DNA of 64,000 nt from Helichrysum umbraculigerum (Eukaryota; Streptophyta; Magnoliopsida; Asterales; Asteraceae): NCBI GenBank assembly GCA_949592205.1, contig CATIUR010000002.1:6982501-7046500 (forward strand), in the 5' to 3' direction. The notes under the pieces are model-generated. The model did not search any database, was not told the DNA's origin, and saw nothing but the letters and a program-made list of their open reading frames with translations. Below are positions 10,171-20,112 of this stretch, in pieces (position 1 is the first letter of the stretch; each line of letters starts with the position of its first letter). The translations under genes were made by a program, and so were the position numbers.

Positions 10171-12530
10171 TTACTTCTTTCCTCCTGCAAAATGAAGGCA
10201 TTTAAGGAAACACTAATAACCAAATCACAAATACAACTTAAGAGAAAACTCACCTCCAATGTTACCTAAAAATTGATACACTAAACCGCATATAGCAGCA
10301 GTGTACAACATTAAAACCAACAGCTTATCAACACGCCTCTTAACTTCAAAAGATTGTTTCACCAAAATTTCTAAAAACAATTTAGCAGCTTCTTTGATTT
10401 GAAAACAAACATAAGCAACCTTGCCATAGTAATTTTCAAAGATACAGAATACAGCATCAATGAGATTAAAGCCGTCTTTGAGGGTGAGCGAGGTGGTCGA
10501 TCGCCCAGGGCCTCTAAATATCGAGGGCCTCCAAAAATTTTCCCAAGTAATGTGATATGTGTAATATATATGATGATTACATAAGAGATTGACATCTCTT
10601 TTATTTTGAAGTAAGAAATTTTCTTTAGTAACGAGATTTAGACCGAATATATATTTAAATAGATATATGTCGACTGAATGGTCCAAAATTGAATACTTGT
10701 ATTGACGTATTAGAGTTTGACTAAAAGAGTTAATAACTACAAACTAAGATTTGAGAGAATGAGAAATAAATAAGTATTAGAGAAATAAACAGATAAATAA
10801 ATAAATTATTTAAAAATCGGATCATTCAGTTTCATCGAACCTTTATCTTACTCGACATCTAGTTATAGGGTCTCATTTCCGTAATACGACAACTTTGCCC
10901 AGGGCCTCTAAAAGTTTACAGACGGCCCTGAATAAGATCCAAGAAGGGCCTTGAAAAAACAATCTTGCAACCTACATATAACAACATACATTGTTACTAA
11001 AAAAAATAGCAAGTATATAATGAAATTTTAATGAAATTACCTTTATATAGTAAATATTCTTTGCATGATGGTATAAGAGCTGTGAAAAACAGCAATGCAA
11101 GTTCCACAGGTTGTACGGAACCCTCATAATGCTTCAGAATAGAAACATATCCATAAAGCTCAAGTATGTCAAAGCAAGAGATCACCATAATATAATATCC
11201 CTGCAAAACAGAATCACATCAAGGAAACATAACAAAAAACTAAAACATAATTTTAAAGTAAAGGAATCAGTAAAATACCATTAAGATAGCCAAATTGTAA
11301 TCATAAAAGAAATTGAGAGCAGCCACCACATGAAGCTGCAAAGGAATCCATATTGGCCACTTCCATTGCCATCTTTCGACAATGAAAAAGCCCACAATCC
11401 AAAGAATTGGAGTAGAAACAGAAATGAGAGTATATGAAAGAGCATTACAAGGAATTTGAAAAACAATGTTGAAGCCTTCATTGAAAGCATTGAATAGATT
11501 GTGAAAGCAATAGTCAGAAATATAAACATCATTTTGATATTTATGTTCAAGATGCATTTGATGTTTCTAAAAAGTACTGCAAGAAAGAAAAAGCCCAATA
11601 GAAGACCTATGGTAAAAAAACACGGATATTATAAAACTGGCATGCATTTCAACAAAGATATTGAGGACAGGGGAAACCGATGCCCCAAAGAAGAATGAAG
11701 TGGCAAGCAATAAAAAGAATAGCACAAGCTGCTTCAGAATCTTCTTTTTCAACCAATACAGAAAAAGACAGAATGTAAGGAATGACTTAGGACCACCATC
11801 TTTGAACTTATGATATGTGATTGCACCACAAGCACCGATAATAGCAGTGAGAAACAGAATCTTACAAACCTAATAATGAATTTAAAATATAATCAGCAAA
11901 CTGCTAAAAATTAGCTCTAATTGTTCAGATTTTCATTAGATTACATTCAACAGTATAAAACACAGTGCACTATAAATTAGCCGATTACAAAAATTTCTAC
12001 TACAAATTTAAACCTAATTCATCAAACTAAACTTCCGAATCTAACAATATCCTTCTTATTAACAGATAAACACAGTTAAATCGATTACAATAGGACAGAA
12101 AAACATAATATTATCCGAATTAAAGTAAATAACGCATCTAAATCAATTCATTATCACGATAGTACAGATAACAGTGATCTAACAATATTATTCGAATTAA
12201 CATGAAATTATTCATAATAAATCAAATAACATAGATAAATCGCTTCGAAATCACAATAAAACAGATAAACAGTACTAGAATTAGTTTAAAGCGAATTATC
12301 AAAATAACATGAATTACCAGTAGCTGAAGCTTAACGGAGCCCTTTTTTGAATTGTTGTACGGAGAACTGCGAAGTAGCAGAGCATCGAGACGAGATTCCA
12401 GTGAACGATTGTTTGATATTAGAAGACGACGAGATGATGTTGCGCGATTAGCAAAAATTGCATCACAGAGAGACAGAGGTGAATGATTGCTTAGGAGAGG
12501 AACTCGCCGACCTGGTAATCGGAAAGCCAT
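10171..12530 (-). CDS. Multi-pass membrane protein gene, exon 5 split by a hAT element
   Basis: Six exons fit consistent phases: 12530-12318, 11869-11624, 11566-11279, 11200-11041, exon 5 from 10971 to 10254 interrupted by a transposon (10467-10930), and 10184-10171. All introns use GT-AG. Leaving out the transposon and one copy of its 8-bp target duplication, the exons sum to 1,167 nt, or 388 residues with no stop. The start is the ATG of MAFRLPGRRVPLL; an in-frame ATG 54 nt upstream is possible. The N-terminal 70 residues are Arg/Ser-rich and could be an organelle-targeting segment. The rest has several hydrophobic helices (for example LKQLVLFFLLLATSFFFGA). The C-terminus ends in GGGKK, a dilysine-like tail. 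I do not recognise the family. The exon 3 acceptor and exon 2 donor are the least certain junctions. The insertion shifts the frame, so this copy is probably broken unless the element is spliced out. Confidence 0.65.
10467..10930. mobile_element. Non-autonomous hAT-type element inside an exon
   Basis: The right end, read inward, is CAGGGCCGTCT and the left end is the partly eroded TAAAGCCGTCT. Flanking 8-bp duplications AATGAGAT (10459-10466) and AATAAGAT (10931-10938) differ by one base. Both the CAGGG-type terminal repeat and the 8-bp duplication are hAT characteristics. Subterminal copies of CCCAGGGCCTCTAAA occur near both ends. It is 464 bp long and has no transposase. The host reading frame continues exactly across the target site once the element and one duplication are removed. 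Confidence 0.8.
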
Positions 12531-13148
12531 TACAACAATGTTTGCGTTTGGATGTTTTTGTGTTTGGATGTTTTGTAATAACAAAAAACATTTCAGTTGA
12601 AGATAGTGAGAACACGCGAAAGTTCAAAATGATTTAAATTTCCATATTTACTCCCTATAAAATGTACTAATGACATTTTGAACCCTTTGTAAGTTTGTAT
12701 GTATCTAACTATCATTATTACATGTATCTTATTGATAAAAATAAAAATTAACTTTCAAAGTAAAGCAGAACAAAATCAACAACCAGTGTGAAGTGCAACA
12801 TAACTAGAAGTAACCTTAACAATATGAATATGTATAACGATTTTAAAGATGGTTATTTATATCATGATACAATAATGAACCCATGAGATTTTTGTTGAAC
12901 CACTTATCATCATAAACCACATGTTCATATAGCTAAGATTACTATCAGGTTATGTTGCAACATCACTTTAAGATGTGATCTCACAGATTGCATCATACAC
13001 CATGTAGAAAAATGTTGCTGAGTCGACTCGGTGTAAGTTGGTATGAGTGTTAGAGAAATAGAAGAAGATAGAGAGAGTTTCATAGTATTGTGTTTGTTTT
13101 AGAGAAAATGTGTGAGCATAGAGATTTATGTATGCATTTTATAGATAA
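12531..13148. other. 5' flank of the membrane-protein gene
   Basis: This is presumably the minus-strand promoter region of the gene starting at 12530. I see no convincing TATA box or other gene. The last 200 bp are AT-rich and pass into a Helitron terminus. Confidence 0.4.
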
Positions 13149-13354
13149 CGAGTATTTTTTTACCCGCGCGTTGCGGCGGGGGTTAAAAAGTACATTCTTA
13201 AACTCCAATATAAAATATGAAATTTTTAGTTGATGTGTGTATGTTTAATATTTTTTATCATACAAATATGTATGTGTATATTTGAAAGAAAATAAAGTAA
13301 CAACATACAATTTATTATTAAAATAATTTTGTTGATAAAAAAAATTGGGAAAAC

Positions 13355-13391
<37 letters not shown>

Positions 13392-13926
13392 GGGAAAAAA
13401 ATACATTCTAAACTCAGATATGAATTTCATAAAAATAATTAAGTTGACGAAGGTATGATCTCTTTATGGCAATTATCGTTTGCAATTATTTGTATAATTT
13501 TTTCGTAATAAAATTAGTAGAAAACTTTGTTGTAAGTAAAGGGAAAAAAATGTATAAACTATTAGTTAAAAAAAAAGGGAAAAAAACTAAAGCTAAACTT
13601 TAAAGGGGGAAAATGGGAAATGTTAAAACCTAAAGGTTAGAAAATTGAAAAGTGCTAAAACTTCAGACGAAGAAGATATAAAGTAGCTCAAATCTAAAGG
13701 GTACAAAATGGAGAAGTTCTAAAACTTAAGGGGGAGAAATTTAGGAATTAAAGGGTAGAAAAAGGAAAAGTGCTAAAGCTTAAGGGGTAGAAAATAAAAA
13801 GCGGTTAAAAAGTTAAAAGGTATAAGATAAAAAAATAAAAAAAAATAAAAGTTAAAGAGAGAAAATGAAAATTAGATGGTTACTATTCATTGAATAGTAA
13901 CCAATAACCTCCTGGTTATTAATAGA
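13149..13926 (-). mobile_element. Small Helitron, minus strand, decayed terminus
   Basis: Read on the minus strand, the 5' end is TCTATTAATAACC preceded by A. The 3' end has a GC-rich hairpin (CCGCCGCAACGCGCGGG) followed by CTCG, probably a mutated CTAG, and then T. The interior is A-rich with a run of 34 T at 13356-13389. The A|TC...CTRR|T boundaries fit a Helitron of about 0.8 kb, but the mutated end and lack of a second copy keep this tentative. Confidence 0.45.
13540..13860 (+). repeat. Degenerate A-rich tandem repeats
   Basis: About seven imperfect units of 35-45 bp are built on the theme GTGCTAAAACTTAAGGGG followed by TAGAAAA. Spacing and sequence vary. They lie within the proposed small Helitron. 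Confidence 0.6.
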
Positions 13927-14547
13927 TAGAGAATAGAAAAGGGGGAAGGGGAAGAGGTATTAAAATTATATTTTTTAAAGAAAGATAAAAAGAAAGATAA
14001 AGAGGTGTTTAAAAAGAGCTTCAAACGACATTAATTGATTAGCGTTTTTCAAGACTCAAAAGTTTTACACTGTGTTCTCGAGTCAGTTGGAGGGTTGAAA
14101 GGAAAGGAAGCGAAATAAATTGAAATTAAAATTGTGTTCTCGAGTTTTATTATGCAAAGAAAGGAAAGGAAGAGGGACGAAGAGGAGGGGAAGTCTCAAG
14201 TGTATTTTTCTTCCAACACTTTCTTCCCATTTTTGAAATGATTAGGAGGGATCACTTTCTTTCCATTCAATTTAAGAACACAATTCATTAAACTATCATC
14301 TTTCCCCTTCCATTCTTTTTTTTTCATTGTTCTTTTTTCTTCTTTTCCACCGATGTTGAAACTCGAGAACACAGTGTTAATAATCATGAGATGAGATGAG
14401 ATGGGCATAAATAAAGGGTTATTAATTTTGGAGTTTGATTGGGCTCGTGCATAAGAATAAGAATATATACAACTTTTAAGGTGAAAATTCAATTGGTTAT
14501 GCTTAAAAGGTTTTACTTAATGAAAGAGAGAGTGGAGATAATCTTTC
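13927..14547. other. No gene seen
   Basis: Purine-rich sequence with GAAAGG and GAGGGG runs. The phrase GTTCTCGAGT occurs near 14072 and 14133, and its reverse complement near 14361, so the region may be a decayed inverted repeat. I see no coding feature. Confidence 0.4.
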
Positions 14548-15325
14548 ATATGTGATCGCGCCCGAACGGTCGGTTCAGGAATCGCTTCCTGTCGTTGCGG
14601 ACCTCACGCTCGAGGCGGGCGAACAGAGGGTTTTAAATTTATAATAGTCGGGGGGAGCAAGAACCTTCCGAACTACTTACTATTACTAGGTACGAATACC
14701 CGATACTAGTATGTGGTAAGGATGATCCAGTGTCGTTCCTCACGACGGTAGAATTGAAACGGAACTCGTTCTGATAACTTAGTAATTAAGCTAAGGTTTT
14801 AATAGATTTGGAGGGTAATTGTTTTTGGGTTTTATATATTTAAACTACTAAAAACTAAGAAAGCATAAAAGTAAAAGGAGGCTAGCAGATATATAACACT
14901 TAAGGATAACAAAGACGTGGTTCACCATGATTTAGGATAGCGTAGATGATGTTTGGATTTTGAAAACGTTCTTTCTAAGTATTTGTGTTCTAATGTTTTA
15001 GGTACTTTATGGTTTAAACACTAGCACCCTACTATTTGGTTCCGCAGATAGCATGTCACTGAGTACTAGGTTATCACGATTCTGATCAGATCAGGCTGCT
15101 CTACCCCCAACACTGTCTGTGAAGACAAGTAACCCGTCTTGGAGTTAAATCCTGGGCGCATGAATAAGGTAACAGACCGATATTTAATTTCTGACCTTTC
15201 TTTGATACCATAAAGTATTCTAATTCAAATAGAGCATTTAAGACCTAATTCGAAAAGCGTCTGTTAACTTTTCATCGATGGTTTGTTAGGTTCAGGGCTG
15301 GTGGGTGACCCAGTGCTGCTTAGAA

Positions 15326-15535
15326 TGTATACACCGACGTCCGTTCCATAGCTTGGGTGTATGAGAACACTTACACGAGGTACTAGGACGTTTTACGGCA
15401 TTCCATGCCTTGCGCACTAATGCAAGTTAGGGTGTATACACCGACGGCCGTTCCGTAGCTTTGTATTATACCAGAGGTGGTTCCAGCACTAAGTAATAGG
15501 ACGTTTTACGGTGTTCCACACATGTTGCACATTTA
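15326..15535 (+). repeat. Two diverged ~105-bp tandem units in the solo LTR
   Basis: Both units start with GTATACACCGACG (or GTATACACCGACGG) plus CCGTTCC and contain TAGGACGTTTTACGG before a TTCCA motif. The second starts near 15431. Central parts have diverged strongly. Confidence 0.65.
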
Positions 15536-16472
15536 GGTCACTCTGAACCCGTTTAAACTCAGTTTGTATTAAAGCGTACCCATCTATGATATAAACCCAG
15601 CCCTCACTTAATATTATCCAATAAATCCCTGATTTATTCACGTTGTACTATACATTAGGTTTTAGCGGTATTTCCAAAGCTTCGAAATCAGACCATGCAT
15701 AGATAGCACATATAATTAATTACCCTCAGAACAAGGTTCGCGACTTCTTGTCTTTTAGGGTTTTAACCACGTTTATTGGAGGAAAGGCGATAGTTTGATG
15801 AATAGTTTATAATCATAGATGAAAAGTTAAACAGACATAGTTTTCAGTTTGTGATAATTGGGAACATTATTCCACAACGGATTGTGCCCACGACTTTCAT
15901 AGTTTCCACGTTCCGTACTCCACACATTATTTATGTTTCCGGCGCTATACAAATGAAAGCCGTATAACGTTACCTACGTCGTTTCATAATGCTATTATCC
16001 AATATCATATATTTGAAGTAACATCATTACTGCTATCTAAATCATGGCAAACATACAAGCAACTAATCACAAGGCATAGCAATAAACATTTCTATCATTA
16101 ATAAGTCACAAACATCAAACAAGAACATTATAACAAATTAATAATAGAAAGGATAGATAATACCGATACGTATTGCGAACAGAATAACAGCTTGTATTTC
16201 TTCGATTAATATCCAAGCATTACAACCGCTAGCCTCTACTAATTAAATTACATAGCTATTCTAAAGAAAGGGTTATCTCCTAATCTTCCCACTAGTTCCC
16301 TAGAGAGAGAAGCTAGAGAGAGAGACTAGAGAGAGAACCTACCTACTGTTTCTCCTCTAACTCCTAAGAGTAGTGCTAGAGAGAAAAAGCTACCAACTAT
16401 TCTAGAGAGAGAGTGTGTATTGTGTGTGAATGAAGGTGTGAATGGTCTGTTCAAATGAAGAGGTTGATGGCT

Positions 16473-16482
16473 CTATTTATAG
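16473..16482 (-). promoter_or_regulatory. TATA box of the solo LTR
   Basis: CTATAAATAG on the minus strand matches the plant TATA consensus. Transcription would start about 30 bp further left and enter a CT-rich leader (16270-16440). The upstream tandem repeats then lie in U3, where enhancer-like repeats are common in LTRs. Confidence 0.6.
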
Positions 16483-16535
16483 GCTCCAAGTATCAAATTT
16501 TACACTTAACACCCCTGACCAATATTCGACACCAA

Positions 16536-16720
16536 AAAGGGCGTATTCGACAACCAAAAGGGGGTATACGGCCCTAAAAAGGGGGTATACGGCCCTAAAA
16601 AGGGGGTATACCACCCCTACAAGGGGGTATACCACCCCTAAAAGGGGGTATACGGCCCTGTAGAGGGGGTATACGGCCCTTATAGGGTGGTATACGGCCC
16701 CTAGAGGGTGGTATCCCCTT
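16536..16720 (+). repeat. ~21-bp minisatellite, about 8 units
   Basis: The unit is close to AGGGGGTATACGGCCCTAAA. Several units carry the variant TATACCACCCC in place of TATACGGCCC. The array lies 60-240 bp upstream of the LTR TATA box. Each unit contains a small inverted repeat (GGG...TATAC...CCC). Confidence 0.85.
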
Positions 16721-17105
16721 GGTCGTGGTCTTGTGCACTGGATCGTAGGTCTTGCGTGCTGGATCGTAACTTGTTTTGGCCATATCTTCTTCGTTCTTGG
16801 TCCGTTTTCAACGTTCTTTATATGCACGCGTTCGTATTCACCTGAAGATCATAATGAGATAATCAAAGAATAATTTTGAGGTAGAATGCTTAAAAAGTGC
16901 TTGTAGAACGTGACCGTATCGTTTATGCTCTATTTTGTACGTTATTTGGCCATTTTACTTGATTTTTGAAGCAACGCCTTATTTTTAGCCTTAGTAATGA
17001 ATTATGGTGAAAAAGTATTGATTATGAAAGTTTTCATTCATTTTGGGGCTAAAAAGGTGGGAATTATGTACGCAAAAACGTGGCTTTTTACGTCAAATCA
17101 ATATG

Positions 17106-17391
17106 TGTATGTGTATATATTGATATTGACAGTAGGAATATATATATTTACCAGACTTATATATTATAAATTATTATAAGATATGTAAGGTTTTTTATAA
17201 TTAAATGATTAAATGTTGTAGGCTCACCAAGTATGTATCGAATTGTAAATGCAGTACAATTATACCTAACCAAATGTATTTAAGATGACTCCTATCAAAC
17301 TAAAAAGTGTGTGGTGAATGGTGAAAATGATGTAAAAGTGTATCGTTTTATAGATATGTGTGTCGTACAAGCTAAGTGTGTGTTGCACTTA
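17106..17391. other. No gene seen
   Basis: This is AT-rich flank between the solo LTR duplication and the next transposon nest. Nothing is recognised. Confidence 0.5.
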
Positions 17392-18182
17392 GAGCATCTG
17401 CAACGCTCCACTGTGGAGCGTTGAATGAGAATTACAGAATTGCCATTTAATAAGTTTAATCCACTATAGGTTGTACACGTATTCATGCGTTAAAACTAGC
17501 GTCCAACTCTGTACAAACGGGTCTTAAGATGATAAATGGTAGGCCCCTCCACCTTCTTGGTTGTTGAGCCATATATATTTTATACTAGTCTTTAAACCCG
17601 TGTATACACAGGGGTTATGTAAAGTAAATATAAATTTTTTAGTATTGAATATTTTGTTCTCATTGGTTAATTTGGTGATTAAAAGTAACGATATAATTAA
17701 AGAGGAAAAAAAAATATTTATTGTTAAAACAAAATATGAATCCTAAATATAGTTAAATAGCTATCATCTTATATTTAATAATTTTTATATTATAGGAATC
17801 TTTTATCTTTTATATCTTTTATATATAATTAAAAGAGGATACCATTAAGGAATATTGACCCTTGATTAGGCTCCCTAATTAGAGATTGATGTCTTAAATT
17901 AGTTTAAAATATATACAATTAACACCCCTAATACTTTTTTTTTGGTAAACTTTACAATCTACAAATAAAATCAATCAATTAAATAAATAAATTATTATCA
18001 AAAAAACAAAAATAAGTAAAATAGGCGTACAATTTTATTACTTCACCCGTCCCCCAAAACCCTGAACGTATTCCTCACTTTTTCAAAACCCTACACCAGC
18101 ACAAACTTGACCCCGGCGAACCCTACGCTAGCACAAACTTGACTCTGACAACTTAACACCACCGTCAAAAACCGCTGCCACA

Positions 18183-18451
18183 ATGGAAGTCGACCTCCAC
18201 CATCCCGATTTTGCTTCCGCGTTCCCTTTATCCGCATTCGATCATTTTATTTCAATTGTTGTAAGTTGATTGGCTATTACAATCGTTTTAGTTTTAGGGT
18301 TTCAGTTTTGTAAATTAATCTTTCGATTATGATTTTAATTCGTTGTTTATTGAGGTAGATCGATGTCGATTTGCAGAAGAGGAAGAATTAATACGAATTG
18401 TATATGCGATCACACATCAGTGGCTAAAAAAAGGTATAAACTAATTCTAAT
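18183..18451 (+). pseudogene. Unidentified captured exon-like pieces
   Basis: An ATG at 18183 opens a short reading (MEVDLHHPDFASAFPLSAF) that ends at a GT near 18260. A second piece after AG near 18357 can be read as FAEEEELIRIVYAITHQWLK before a GT at about 18434. Higher GC content and splice-like borders suggest captured exons. I do not recognise the source gene. Confidence 0.35.
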
Positions 18452-19013
18452 GGGGGCTTATCTCTTTGTATGTTTTGATTTATTGAATTGAATTGTTAAT
18501 GAGTATGATAAAACAATTAAACGATTGAAGTTCATTCTAAGTAATTTATTTATGTATATTTTATAGCAATTCACCTAATAGATCATTCTGACTTTATCGT
18601 AGTACTTGCTGCAAATTAAGATGGTTATTAAGTGAACCACTTACTAATCCCAATTTTATCAAATATACTTTCTCTTAGATGGTAGATTGCTGATGGTGAT
18701 AGGATTACATAATGGTTGCTGTTATGTCTATTATTGCAAAAGGGCTGCTGAAATGAAAAGTAAAGGTCTGACTTTCATGGGTCAACATCTTCAAACCAAC
18801 TGTAATATTGAGAACGGTTGTACTTTGGGCAAATGGAAAGCTGGACTGAGCTTATTTGGTTTCTTCATAGACTGAACGGCCCTATTTGACAAATGGGATA
18901 AGACTGGATTTCTTACAAAATGTAAAACTTCTGTGTATGCCAAACTTTATGATCTAAATTCGTTTTCATTGGTTGTATAGTGCTTTTAAAGCCCTTTTTT
19001 TTTTTCATTATCA

Positions 19014-19835
19014 GAAACTAAACAGGAAGTTTGTACGGATAACAATTGCACTGGCATTCACGTTATGTTGGCTTCTCTTTGGGTAATTACATGAAAAGAA
19101 AGGAACTTTATTCTCATTGAGTCGTTTCACACAATATGGAGCTATTCTTACATTATCACAGTTCGGGCAATCAGGAAGCAGTTATAGCAGCTATTGTTCC
19201 GGGTATCAACATAGTGAAAGAGCTTCTTATTGGACTCGGTATAGTGAAAGATGTGGCAACTGTAAAATCAATGAGCAGATATGGATAATATAGGTATTTG
19301 AACATTTTACTATCATATTGATCCATTGCTCCCAGGGTGGCAATTTAGGCGTGTTACATTACAATTAAGTAAACAAAAATTGGTCAGGTTACGCTCTCAA
19401 ATGGGTATCCAAAATGTGGAGAGTTTTTATACATAATTGGTGTTTGAAACTAAGTTCTAAATTGTTTCAAGAATAAGCAAAAAAAATTGTGAACAATGAA
19501 TTAGAAGGTTATGTTCATTAAACGTACACTTTGACCTATGCTGACTCATTTGATCCACTGGAATTTTTTTTCTCTAGCTAACATTTTATTTTATGTTACA
19601 TGTTTGATATGTCATAGATAAACGGAGCTGAAATCCTTTCATATATAAATGCTTCAAAACTGCTTCTCCCATAGAGATCCTTTATGTTGTCTATATATGT
19701 ATTTTTTTTTATGTACCAGGGAACTTCTAACGGGTCCACTATACTACGCATCTACAATCACTTTGTTTGGTACATTTTATTTGAGAACATCCCCAATTGC
19801 CATTGCTGCAATTTGCTATCTTTGTGTTGGAGATG
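19014..19835 (+). pseudogene. Captured farnesol/phytol kinase exons
   Basis: Three consecutive exons of the phytol kinase/farnesol kinase family (VTE5/FOLK-type membrane prenyl-alcohol kinases) are visible. Exon at 19014-19082 reads KLNRKFVRITIALAFTLCW. Exon at 19162-19293 reads AVIAAIVPGINIVKELLIGL and KSMSRYG. Exon at 19720-19835 reads RELLTGPLYY and SPIAIAAICYLCVGDG. Intron borders are AG and GT and the phases join correctly. A TAA stop directly follows MSRYG where the family has an aspartate (GD in GDxR). The rest of the kinase, both sides, is absent. Real family members act in chloroplast or ER membranes on phytol or farnesol; this piece cannot, because it is truncated and stopped. It lies wholly inside Helitron H1, so capture is the simplest origin. 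Confidence 0.8.
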
Positions 19836-20040
19836 GTAATGAGAAAAGTGTGGAAGCATTATCTATCTTAGCATTAATTAGTTTTGTAAACATAGTACTC
19901 TTAATGTCTTTTGAGCGGTCATACCCTTACGCATACACATATGTACCAGTATGATTATGACAGTTGCACTTGATGGACCGTATGAAGCTAGAAACCGATT
20001 GGTTGAGCTATCTAGATGACCACTTTGAAATCCTTTGCAG

Positions 20041-20112
20041 GTTGGAAGTGATCCTAGACCTGTAATGAGAGAAGTTTATAACATGTTCAAAGATGGTGGT
20101 GACCCTCAAAAG
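20041..20112 (+). pseudogene. Single captured exon-like segment
   Basis: A segment between an AG and a GT reads VGSDPRPVMREVYNMFKDGG. It is in the same orientation as the kinase exons but does not resemble the kinase C-terminus, so it may come from another gene. Function unknown. Confidence 0.35.

Larger units (their letters stand above)
14553..17100 (-). mobile_element. Solo LTR of an LTR retrotransposon
   Basis: The element runs from TGATCGCGCC to ACGTCAAATCA and is flanked by a perfect 5-bp duplication, ATATG (14548-14552 and 17101-17105). No primer-binding site, polypurine tract, second LTR or coding region is seen, so recombination between two LTRs probably removed the interior. A TATA box (CTATAAATAG) on the minus strand, followed by a pyrimidine-rich leader, indicates minus-strand transcription. 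At 2,548 bp it is a long LTR. The family is not identified. Confidence 0.75.

Noticed and set aside
16536..16720. CRISPR-like appearance of regularly spaced repeats
   Set aside because: The repeats are contiguous tandem units without unique spacers, in plant DNA and within an LTR.
16442..16827. Repetitive peptides in both strands of the solo LTR
   Set aside because: They are translations of the 21-bp minisatellite, not proteins.
14553..17100. Complete LTR retrotransposon rather than a solo LTR
   Set aside because: I found no primer-binding site, polypurine tract or internal duplicate of the ends; the 5-bp duplication directly flanks one LTR-like unit.
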